In this document: positions 30,809 to 38,345 of the stretch, in pieces | How positions within the stretch are numbered: position 1 is the stretch's first letter | Layout: each line of letters starts with the position of its first letter | Assembly (NCBI GenBank): GCA_902779785.1 | Contig: CACZDC010000010.1 | Span: forward strand, 41,103 to 105,102 | Direction of reading: 5' to 3' | DNA: 64,000 nucleotides | Origin: an uncultured Bacteroidia bacterium | GTDB taxonomy: Bacteria > Bacteroidota > Bacteroidia > Bacteroidales > UBA932 | Notes under the pieces: generated by a model | What the model saw: the letters and a program-made list of their open reading frames with translations, nothing else | Database searches by the model: none | What the model was told of the DNA's origin: nothing | Made by a program: the position numbers and the translations under genes

Positions 30809-31744
30809 CTACTGTTCCTCCTTCTTTGATTGTTCAGCCTCGGCGGCCTTGGCAGCGGCTTCGGCTTCGGCGGCCTTCTTCTTGCGCTCGGCGATGCGGG
30901 CCTTGACGGCCTCCTTGTCGAGAGCCTTCGGGAAGTTCACTCCGTGGATGGCGCCGGTCGGACACATAGCCTCGCATTCACGGCAGAGCTTGCACTTCGC
31001 AGGGTCGATGTAGGCGATGTTGTTCTCCATCACGATTGCGTCGTGGGTGCAGGTCTTGACGCAGATTCCGCAACCGATGCAGGCATTCGCACAGGCCTTT
31101 TTGGCCACGGGACCCTTGTCCTTGTTGACGCAGACGACCGCCTCACGCATTCCACGCGGGCCTTTCGGGCGAAGTTCGATTATGAGCTTCGGGCAGGCCT
31201 TGACGCAGGCACCGCAAGCCGTACATTTTTCCTCGTCCACGACGGGGAGTCCGGTCTCCGGGTCCATCGAGAGGGCGCCGAACTGGCAGGCTTCGACACA
31301 GTCCCCGCAGCCGAGGCAGCCGAAGGAACAGCCGGTGTCGCCGCTGTACAGCGCGGCTTTGACCTTGCAGGAAGGGAAGCCGTCATACTCGTTGGTCTTC
31401 GGACGGGCACTGCAAGTCCCGTTGCAGCGGATTACCGCCACCTGAGGTGCCTTGGCCTTGACCTCGAAGCCAAGGATTGCGGCCACTTTGGCCATCGTGT
31501 CGTTGCCGCCCACCGGGCAGAAATGCTTTTCAAGGTCGCTTGCCTTGACGGCCGATTCGGCGAAGGCACGGCAGCCGGCGAATCCGCAGCCGCCGCAGTT
31601 CGCGCCGGGCATAGCCTTCTCGACCTCATCGATGCGCGGGTCTTCCTCAACCTTGAACTTTTTGGCCACAAGGAAGAGGACGAGCGCAAGCAAGACACCG
31701 AGAACGGTGATGATGGCAATGGTCCAGATAACAATATTGGTCAT
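30809..31744 (-). CDS. rnfB: Rnf complex subunit RnfB (ferredoxin-like)
   Basis: 311 residues. An N-terminal membrane helix (IVIWTIAIITVLGVLLALVL), the CGGCGFAGCRAFAE Fe-S domain, then several [4Fe-4S] ferredoxin motifs (CSFGCLGCGDCVEAC, CTACGACVKACP, CIGCGICVKTC, CKLCRECEAMCP). The Ala/Lys/Glu-rich C-terminal tail is longer than usual. It accepts electrons from ferredoxin. First rnf gene, directly after rseC. Confidence 0.95.
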   Translation of the reverse strand: MTNIVIWTIAIITVLGVLLALVLFLVAKKFKVEEDPRIDEVEKAMPGANCGGCGFAGCRAFAESAVKASDLEKHFCPVGGNDTMAKVAAILGFEVKAKAPQVAVIRCNGTCSARPKTNEYDGFPSCKVKAALYSGDTGCSFGCLGCGDCVEACQFGALSMDPETGLPVVDEEKCTACGACVKACPKLIIELRPKGPRGMREAVVCVNKDKGPVAKKACANACIGCGICVKTCTHDAIVMENNIAYIDPAKCKLCRECEAMCPTGAIHGVNFPKALDKEAVKARIAERKKKAAEAEAAAKAAEAEQSKKEEQ

Positions 31745-31746
31745 AA

Positions 31747-32163
31747 TTATAGTGATTGGATCGTAAATACATATTCATTCTGCAACTTTTCGCGAAAAAA
31801 GTACAGAGCCAGATAATAGAGTGCGACCGCCCCTATCCCGGAAAGGCCGGCGGCAAGTTCCCCCACCCCGCCCAGGATAAGGCCGAGACAAAGCGCCAGC
31901 AAAAGCAGCAGCGGCAGGAAATAGGCCAGCCAGACGGCCTTGAAGCCCATAGTGGCCTTAAGGACAATCTTAACCTCGTCTCCGACGGAGTAAGTCGCGT
32001 AAGGATCGGTCGGGAGCTGAAGGGCCTTTTCCTCCGCTTCGGACATACCGCAGAGCGCGGCGGCCTTGCAGGAAGAGCAGGCCGCGTGCGAGACAAAGGC
32101 GACCGTGGTCGTCTGCGGAGTAATGGATACTACCTTCCCGATATGGTCTATCTGCCCTTTCAC
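31747..32163 (-). CDS. RseC/MucC family protein (SoxR-reducing system)
   Basis: 138 residues. The N-terminal half has HAACSSCKAAALCGMSEAEE with clustered Cys; two membrane helices follow (about 75-115). This is the RseC family that commonly sits beside rnf genes and is thought to assist redox signalling or Rnf assembly. It overlaps the DUF3108 gene by 4 bp and precedes rnfB by 2 bp. Confidence 0.88.
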   Translation of the reverse strand: MKGQIDHIGKVVSITPQTTTVAFVSHAACSSCKAAALCGMSEAEEKALQLPTDPYATYSVGDEVKIVLKATMGFKAVWLAYFLPLLLLLALCLGLILGGVGELAAGLSGIGAVALYYLALYFFREKLQNEYVFTIQSL

Positions 32164-32990
32164 TTGACTTTCTTTCGTGATATCAGGGAAGTGAAATCGT
32201 GGGCGAGAGAACTGTAGGAGCTGAGCCTGCCGGCCACGCCGCCTACCTTCAGGGGGGCATAGAAGTAAACCGGGATACGGTTCTCGTCATCCGATATCCA
32301 GAGGATTGCATCCTCGTTTCCGTCGAACATCTCGCCGGCCATCACGGAGCAGCCGAACTTCATACAGGAGACCGTGCCGATGCCCTTGGAGTATTTTTTC
32401 TCGCGTCCTTTGAAAGTCAGCGTGAGCACGCTCATATCCTCGTCTATGGCGAATTTGATATGGTAGGTCTGGCCCTCTTTCAGGCTGGAGATGTCCATAT
32501 TGCGGGTGTAGTAGAGCAGGGCCGGGAGATCGAAGGTCGCGCCGTCGTATGGAAGTTCGGCGCTGCGCTTTCCCATAGTCTGGCTGTCCAGCGTAGCGTG
32601 GATCAGCTCCTTGTCGTAATGATAGAGATTGTAGGCGAAGTAACTTCCCTCGTGAGTGTCACGTATGAACTTGAGAGGCTTCACTCCGGGAAGGAACCAC
32701 GAATCGAAACGCTCCCTCACCTTGAAAAAGAGGTCGAAGAAGGAGGCTGTACGCGCACTGAGCACGGAGTGCCAGGCTTCCTTTCCTTCGAAACGGACGG
32801 TATCAATACGCACCGAAGCCGATGCGACATCGGTAACCACGGCGTGCCAGTTATAGGAAAGGACATAATTCAACTTCTCCCCGGGACCGTAAGGGAGACT
32901 GTCCTCACCGCGCACGGGGATAGGGTTCTTCGTCTGTGCGCCCAGAAGGAGCGGCAGTACGAGGAATGCGAGTGTCAGCAGGCGCTTCAT
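32160..32990 (-). CDS. DUF3108 exported protein
   Basis: 276 residues with a signal peptide (MKRLLTLAFLVLPLLLGAQT). The mature part starts YGPGEKLNYVLSYNWHAVVTDVA, then FFKVRERFDSWFLPGVKPLKF, as in DUF3108, a beta-rich periplasmic or cell-surface domain of unknown role. Its ATG overlaps the dnaB stop and its stop overlaps rseC, so it is embedded in the operon. Confidence 0.82.
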   Translation of the reverse strand: MKRLLTLAFLVLPLLLGAQTKNPIPVRGEDSLPYGPGEKLNYVLSYNWHAVVTDVASASVRIDTVRFEGKEAWHSVLSARTASFFDLFFKVRERFDSWFLPGVKPLKFIRDTHEGSYFAYNLYHYDKELIHATLDSQTMGKRSAELPYDGATFDLPALLYYTRNMDISSLKEGQTYHIKFAIDEDMSVLTLTFKGREKKYSKGIGTVSCMKFGCSVMAGEMFDGNEDAILWISDDENRIPVYFYAPLKVGGVAGRLSSYSSLAHDFTSLISRKKVK

Positions 32991-34492
32991 CAGAAATTAC
33001 CGTTTTCTTTGTCAAAATCATAAGTTCCGGACTCCTCGGGAGAAGGCGGGACTTCGCTGTTCATCGCGCTGTCCACAGCAGAAGCCGTGCTCTGCATCAA
33101 GCTCTGTTCCGGCTCCACAAACTTGACCTGAGAGGGTTTGTAGCGCATTTCTATGTCACAAACCTCGCCGTTACGGTGCTTCGCGATGCAGATGTAGGCC
33201 TTGTCCTTTTCCGCAGGGTCTCCGCTCAATCCTACAAAATCCGGGCGATGGATGAAAATGACCATATCGGCATCCTGCTCGATACTGCCGGATTCACGCA
33301 GGTCGCTCAGCTGCGGCTTGCCCATTCCGGTGGAGCGCTGGACCGCATTGCGGCTCAGCTGGGAAAGGGCGATGATAGGGATGTTCAGCTCCTTGGCGGT
33401 CGCTTTTAAGGTACGTGAAATCGCTGCGACCTCCTGCTCACGAAGTCCCCGCAGTTCCGCCGGACCCTGCATAAGCTGCAGATAGTCGACCACGATGAGC
33501 CTCACTCCCTTCTGCTTCACCAGCCTCTTGGCCTTGGTGCGGAACTCCATAATAGGGATGCCCGGAGTATCGTCGATATAAAGCGGAGCCTTGGCCAGCC
33601 TTTTCAGGGTGTCCTCAAGCTGCACCCACTCATAGGGAAGCAGTTTGACCCCGCCCTTTATCTTCTCGCCGGAAAGGCCGGACTCGGTCGTGATCAGACG
33701 CTTTCCGAGCTGCTCGGCGGACATTTCAAGGGAAAATACCGCAACCGGGATATTCGACTCCACGGCGGCGTTGCGGGCTATGTTCAGGGAGAAGGCGGTC
33801 TTACCCACGGAAGGACGTGCAGCCAGGATGATCAGGTCGGATTTCTGCCATCCCTGGGTTATCTTGTCGATGGACTGGAAACCGCTCGGCACGCCGGAAG
33901 GACCGGTCTGGTCCTGCATCTCCTGAAGGTTGTCGAGGACGGAATTGATGATGGAGCCTATGTCCTGGACATCGCGCTTGACATTGTTCTGGATAGCCGC
34001 GAAGACCTTGGTCTGGGCGCTGTCTATCAAATCGTCCACGTTCGTCCCCTCGTCATAGGACTGCTTCAGGATCTCGTAGGAGGCCGTGATCAGGTCGCGC
34101 TGTATCGTCTTCTGCTTCAGTATCTTGATGTAGTACTCGATATGGGCGGCGGCACCGATCTGGCGGCTGAGGTCCGCAAGGGCGACAGGTCCGCCGACAA
34201 GTTCGAGATTTCCCTGCTGACGCAGCTTTTCGCTCACCGTGACCAGATCGATTGACACGTGTTCATTTACGAGGGCTGACATAGCCTCAAAAATCATCCT
34301 GTGTTTCGGGTCGTAGAAACAGGACGGCGACAGTTCTTCCATCGACTCATCTATAGTCGACGGCTCCACCAGCATAGCTCCGAGGACGGCTTCCTCTACA
34401 TCCAGTGCCTGCGGGGGTTTGTTCCCCATCAGGGTTTCAAGGTTTACGGGCGCCTCTCCTCTATTGCCGGTCTTTTTCCTTGGCTCCGGCAT
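32990..34492 (-). CDS. dnaB: Replicative DNA helicase DnaB
   Basis: 500 residues. The N-terminal collar domain includes PPQALDVEEAVLGAMLVEPS; the RecA-like motor has Walker A LAARPSVGKTAFSLNIA, Walker B VRLIVVDYLQLMQG and SDLRESGSIEQDADMVIFIH. It unwinds DNA at the fork. A Ser/Glu-rich C-terminal tail follows. It is followed without a gap by DUF3108 and the rnf genes, an unusual setting that may be fortuitous. Confidence 0.97.
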   Translation of the reverse strand: MPEPRKKTGNRGEAPVNLETLMGNKPPQALDVEEAVLGAMLVEPSTIDESMEELSPSCFYDPKHRMIFEAMSALVNEHVSIDLVTVSEKLRQQGNLELVGGPVALADLSRQIGAAAHIEYYIKILKQKTIQRDLITASYEILKQSYDEGTNVDDLIDSAQTKVFAAIQNNVKRDVQDIGSIINSVLDNLQEMQDQTGPSGVPSGFQSIDKITQGWQKSDLIILAARPSVGKTAFSLNIARNAAVESNIPVAVFSLEMSAEQLGKRLITTESGLSGEKIKGGVKLLPYEWVQLEDTLKRLAKAPLYIDDTPGIPIMEFRTKAKRLVKQKGVRLIVVDYLQLMQGPAELRGLREQEVAAISRTLKATAKELNIPIIALSQLSRNAVQRSTGMGKPQLSDLRESGSIEQDADMVIFIHRPDFVGLSGDPAEKDKAYICIAKHRNGEVCDIEMRYKPSQVKFVEPEQSLMQSTASAVDSAMNSEVPPSPEESGTYDFDKENGNF

Positions 34493-34501
34493 AAGTTCGG
34501 T

Positions 34502-35320
34502 CTATTCGCTGAAGTCAGCGTTGATGATAATGCGGCCGCAGTGCTCGCAGATGATAAGCTTCTTGTTCGAAGAAATCTCCACCAGGCGCTGAGGGGTAAT
34601 CTTGTTGAAACAGCCTCCGCAGGCGTCTCCGTTGTAGATGGAGACCACCGCGAGGTGATTGCGGACGCTGGCGCGGATACGCTCGTAGGCGCTGATGGTA
34701 CGCTCGTCGATCTGGGCGGCGTACTTTTCGCGGCGCTCACGCAGGACGGCCTCCTCCTTTGCGGTCGATTCCACGATGGTCTCGAGCTCGGCCTTCTTGA
34801 TTTTCAGGTCGTCGGTACGGATGGAAAGACGGTCCTTCAAATCGTCGAGGTCTGCCTTGAGGGCACCGATCTCGGCACGGGTGTCGGTAATGTTTTTCTC
34901 GTCGATCTGACGGAGAAGTTCCTGATTCTCAATCTCTTTGTTAAGAGAATCGTATTCGCGGGAATTGGCGATCGTCTCGAGCTGGCGCTGATACTTTTCG
35001 ATTGTCGAATCGTGCTCGGCGATGGACAGCTTCGCATCGGCGATATTGCGGTTGAGCTGCTCGATGAGGGCGGAAATCTCGGCGGAACGCACCTTCATTC
35101 CGGAAATCTCTTCTTCGAGGGCCTCCACCTCGGCGGGGAGTTCACCGCGGAGCTGGATAATGTTGTCAATCTCGGAATCCGCCTTCTGGAGTTCGTACAG
35201 TACGCGGAGTTTCTCCTCGACGCTCAGCTGGGAATCTGCAAAACTTTTCTGCAGCGACACGAAGGTCTCGTGCTGGTCAATGGGAGTTTCCGCTTTCTTT
35301 GTGGTTTTCTTGCTAGCCAT
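34502..35320 (-). CDS. Coiled-coil protein with C4 zinc ribbon
   Basis: 272 residues. Residues 25-205 form a long coiled coil (ETIANSREYDSLNKEIENQE, for example), and the C-terminus has CGGC ... CEHCGRII, four cysteines for zinc. This is the C4-type zinc-ribbon family often annotated as a nucleic-acid-binding protein, close to Nif3-like genes in many bacteria, as here (16 bp from the next gene). Exact role unknown. Confidence 0.88.
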   Translation of the reverse strand: MASKKTTKKAETPIDQHETFVSLQKSFADSQLSVEEKLRVLYELQKADSEIDNIIQLRGELPAEVEALEEEISGMKVRSAEISALIEQLNRNIADAKLSIAEHDSTIEKYQRQLETIANSREYDSLNKEIENQELLRQIDEKNITDTRAEIGALKADLDDLKDRLSIRTDDLKIKKAELETIVESTAKEEAVLRERREKYAAQIDERTISAYERIRASVRNHLAVVSIYNGDACGGCFNKITPQRLVEISSNKKLIICEHCGRIIINADFSE

Positions 35321-35335
35321 ATTTGATAAATCGAT

Positions 35336-36115
35336 TTATTTTACGTAGTAATGCACAGGGTTGCTCCTGTCAAGTTCCTCAGTTTTAAGGACTGCAAAGG
35401 TAGGAAAATTTTTCCGTATCAGCGAAAATAAAATATCAACAATTTCCACTTCGCTTTCGAAATGTCCTATGTCCATCAGCATCAGCCCTCCGTCAGTGAA
35501 AAAATGATGGTAGGAAATGTCTGCGGAGATGAACAACTGAGCGCCTGACCTGCGGGCGGCCTCGATCTCCGAAGCGCCGCTTCCGCCGAGGACCGCAACC
35601 TTCCGGATTTCAGGCACCGGAGCGCTGTAGCGTATGGTTTCAAGGGAGAAACGGGAAGCCACATAGTCCAGAGCCTCCTCGCCGCTCATCGGCTTTTCAA
35701 GCGTACCTATGGCACCGAGTCCGAACCCGCCTTCGTCGCAGAGCACGTTCACGTCCTTCAGGCCAAGGCGCCGGGCCATCGCCCAGCTGACGCCCTCCGG
35801 GACCTTGTCCGCATTGGTATGGGCGGCATATATGGCAACTCCGCTGCGGACGGCCTCGATTATGGCGTCCCCTACGCATTCCCCGCTGCGGATCCTGCGC
35901 ACGCCCTTGAAGATCAGAGGGTGATGGGTAACAATCATATCGCAGCCCTTTTTCACTGCTTCCCGGACCAGGGCGGCAGTGCAGTCGAAGGCCACGAGAA
36001 CGCCGTGGACCTCATCTTCAGGATTGCCGATGACAAGGCCGCTGTTGTCCCATTCTTCCTGGATGCCAAGCGGCGCCCAGGCCTCGATGACCGATGCTAT
36101 GTCCTTGACTGTCAT
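35336..36115 (-). CDS. Nif3-like dinuclear metal-centre protein
   Basis: 259 residues, the short version without the PII-like insert. EEWDNSGLVIGNP at the start, MIVTHHPLIFKGVRRI (metal ligands HH), AIYAAHTNADKVPEGVSWAM and near the end DIGHFESEVE are the conserved metal-binding segments of the GTP cyclohydrolase type 2/Nif3 family. The biological reaction is not settled. It overlaps the MerR-like gene by 4 bp. Confidence 0.92.
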   Translation of the reverse strand: MTVKDIASVIEAWAPLGIQEEWDNSGLVIGNPEDEVHGVLVAFDCTAALVREAVKKGCDMIVTHHPLIFKGVRRIRSGECVGDAIIEAVRSGVAIYAAHTNADKVPEGVSWAMARRLGLKDVNVLCDEGGFGLGAIGTLEKPMSGEEALDYVASRFSLETIRYSAPVPEIRKVAVLGGSGASEIEAARRSGAQLFISADISYHHFFTDGGLMLMDIGHFESEVEIVDILFSLIRKNFPTFAVLKTEELDRSNPVHYYVK

Positions 36116-36429
36116 AGGGATTTGCGTACTTCAAGCAGCTGGGCCTTGATGCTTTTCAGGCTTTCCAGCGCCTTCACCCGGCTCTCTATGCTCTTGCGGT
36201 CCTCGCCGAGGGCGGCCAGGGCCCCGTCGAGGGTCATTCCGCGGTCCTTCAGCAGGAAGCGGATCTGTCTGAGGGTCTCCAGGTCCTCCTCGTGGAAGAG
36301 ACGGTTCCCTTTGGCGTTGCGCACAGGATGGACGAAACGCTCGAAATAATTGCACCAGTAGCGGACTGCGGACGTGCTCTCGCCCAGGGAGGCGGCGACT
36401 TCGCCCATAGTGTAAATGATCTTTGCCAT
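36112..36429 (-). CDS. MerR-family transcription regulator
   Basis: 105 residues from ATG 36429 (the frame is open to 36489, past the promoter). YTMGEVAASLGESTSAVRYW is the N-terminal helix-turn-helix, GNRLFHEEDLETLRQIRFLL the second winged segment, and the C-terminal part a short coiled coil for dimerisation. No effector-binding domain, as in HspR/GlnR-like or CarA-like short MerR proteins. First gene of the run through nif3-like and beyond. Confidence 0.85.
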   Translation of the reverse strand: MAKIIYTMGEVAASLGESTSAVRYWCNYFERFVHPVRNAKGNRLFHEEDLETLRQIRFLLKDRGMTLDGALAALGEDRKSIESRVKALESLKSIKAQLLEVRKSL

Positions 36430-36434
36430 AGATG

Positions 36435-36461
36435 CAAAGATAAGTATTTTTCGTATATTTG
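36435..36461. promoter_or_regulatory. Divergent promoters of the MerR-like and LytM genes
   Basis: Minus strand -7 box TATCTTTG at 36435-36442, only 5 bp before the ATG at 36429; plus strand -7 box TATATTTG at 36454-36461, 5 bp before the ATG at 36467. Both genes would give mRNAs with virtually no leader. Confidence 0.6.
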
Positions 36462-36466
36462 CAGCA

Positions 36467-37459
36467 ATGGACAAGTTCGAAAAGTTCATATTGAATCCGG
36501 ATACGCTCTTATTCGAGATTCGGGACAGCTCTCCGCACCGCGTTAGGAAGATACTGATCGTTGTAGCAGGCGGCGTGCTGCTTTTCGCGCTGTACTTCTG
36601 GTTCTATGTGTACGTGCTTGGCCTGGACCTCCCGAAAACGGCCATCCTGAAGCGCCGGAACGCACTTCTGGCTTCGAGGATAGAGCAGATGTCCACGAGG
36701 ATGGACCGTGAGGAAGACCTTCTCGAAGGACTCGCCGTACGCGACGACAAGATCTACCGCAGCGTCTATGGACTGGATGAGATTCCCTCCTCGGTCCGCA
36801 GGGCCGGCGCGGGAATCGAACGCCACAAGGAGCTTGAAAACCTGGACAGGAACAGCGAACTTGTCGGCGTCACCCTCCGTCTCGACAGGCTTTCCAGGAT
36901 GGCCTATGTCCAGAGCAAATCCTTCGACGAGGTGCTTGCCCTCGCAAAGATCGCCGGAGACCGCGCCTCGCATATTCCGGCCATTCCGCCTATGTCCACC
37001 GATCCCTCCTCATACCGTATGTCCAGTCCATTCGGCTACCGTTCAGACCCGATCTACGGCTTTGCCAAGATGCATACAGGAATGGATTTCGCCTGTCCTC
37101 CGGGGAATCCGATCTACGCGACCGGCGACGGCGTAGTGACCAAGGTCGCCCACGAGAACAAGGGATACGGAAACCACGTCGAAATCTCCCACGGCTTCGG
37201 ATATATGACCCGCTATGCCCATATGAAGGAAATCTGGGTGGAGGAAGGCGACACCCTGCGCCGGGGGGACTGCATCGGCGAAAGCGGCCGCAGCGGGCGT
37301 ATCACGGGACCGCATCTGCACTATGAAGTCCACTACAGGAAAGACTATGTCAATCCGGCCAACTATATGGACCTGACCATACCCGTAAAGGACTACTTCG
37401 GGATGGTCCGGAAACCTGTCGATAAACCTAAGAAAGATGCAGGAGAAGAGAAATCATAA
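36467..37459 (+). CDS. M23 (LytM) peptidase, membrane-anchored
   Basis: 330 residues from ATG 36467. One membrane helix (IVVAGGVLLFALYFWFYVYV), a coiled-coil stalk, then the LytM domain: MHTGMDFACPPGNPIYATGD with zinc ligands His and Asp, YMTRYAHMKEI and PHLHYEVHYRKDYVNP with HxH. All catalytic residues are kept, so it likely cuts peptidoglycan cross-links. It overlaps the second M23 gene by 23 bp. Confidence 0.92.
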   Translation: MDKFEKFILNPDTLLFEIRDSSPHRVRKILIVVAGGVLLFALYFWFYVYVLGLDLPKTAILKRRNALLASRIEQMSTRMDREEDLLEGLAVRDDKIYRSVYGLDEIPSSVRRAGAGIERHKELENLDRNSELVGVTLRLDRLSRMAYVQSKSFDEVLALAKIAGDRASHIPAIPPMSTDPSSYRMSSPFGYRSDPIYGFAKMHTGMDFACPPGNPIYATGDGVVTKVAHENKGYGNHVEISHGFGYMTRYAHMKEIWVEEGDTLRRGDCIGESGRSGRITGPHLHYEVHYRKDYVNPANYMDLTIPVKDYFGMVRKPVDKPKKDAGEEKS

Positions 37460-38345
37460 ACCCGGCAGGATCATAGGAGCAGTGCTGCGATACTTCATAG
37501 CGTCGCTTACTCTGTCCATCCTGCTGTACATAGTCTTCGCCCTGCTGTTTTCCACCAGGGAGGAAAGGAAACTGGAGGAAGAAAACCGGCTCTACGAGCA
37601 GATGTACGCCTCTCTCAGGGAAAGGGAAGCCCTGGTTTCGGACGTCCTGGACGGACTGCTGGCCAAGGACAACGGGATCTACCGTCAGCTTTTCGAAGCC
37701 GACTCTCCCGCCCTGCTGCCCGTCACCGCGGAGGATCTGATTGCGGACAGCGATTCCCTTTCCGACAGTTTCTACCTTTCACTTTCGGCGGTCAAGTCCG
37801 AAAACCTGATGCGGATGGCAGGAAAGGTCGAGGACAATTTCCGGGAGATTTTCGACCTGCTGGTGGACCGGGATACGATTCCTCCCCTCTCGCTTCCAGC
37901 CGTGGGGATGTCTTATGTCCAGACCGGAGCCTCGGTCGGGACAAGGCACAATCCGGTCTATAAAGTCGAGACTCAGCACGAAGGCCTGGACCTGATCATC
38001 CCGCAGGGAGAAGAGGTGATTGCCTCCGCCGCCGGGGTCGTAGCCTCGGTTTCACGCTCCCCGAGAGGGCTCGGGCACGTAGTGGACATAGACCACGGCA
38101 ACGGCTATGTTTCCCGCTATGCCCTGCTGGGAGACGTTGTTCTTTCCAAAGGACAGAAGGTCCGTCTAGCCCAGAAGATAGGCACTGTCGGGGAAAGCGG
38201 AATGTTCGCGCCGCACCTCCATTACGAGCTGCTGTACAAAGGAGAAATCCAGGATCCGGTCAATTATTTCTTCGCCTCAGTGAGTCCGGAAGAATATTCG
38301 AAAATGCTCTATCTCTCGGCGAGCACCCTCCAGTCGATGGACTAG
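37437..38345 (+). CDS. Second M23 (LytM) protein, with one catalytic position altered
   Basis: 302 residues with an N-terminal helix (YFIASLTLSILLYIVFALLF) and coiled coil. The LytM domain keeps HEGLD and PHLHYEL, but the third conserved histidine is lost: YVSRYALLGDV stands where the paralogue has YMTRYAHMKEI. It may be a regulator or weak enzyme working with the upstream protein; overlap of the genes suggests a pair. Confidence 0.88.
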   Translation: MQEKRNHKPGRIIGAVLRYFIASLTLSILLYIVFALLFSTREERKLEEENRLYEQMYASLREREALVSDVLDGLLAKDNGIYRQLFEADSPALLPVTAEDLIADSDSLSDSFYLSLSAVKSENLMRMAGKVEDNFREIFDLLVDRDTIPPLSLPAVGMSYVQTGASVGTRHNPVYKVETQHEGLDLIIPQGEEVIASAAGVVASVSRSPRGLGHVVDIDHGNGYVSRYALLGDVVLSKGQKVRLAQKIGTVGESGMFAPHLHYELLYKGEIQDPVNYFFASVSPEEYSKMLYLSASTLQSMD

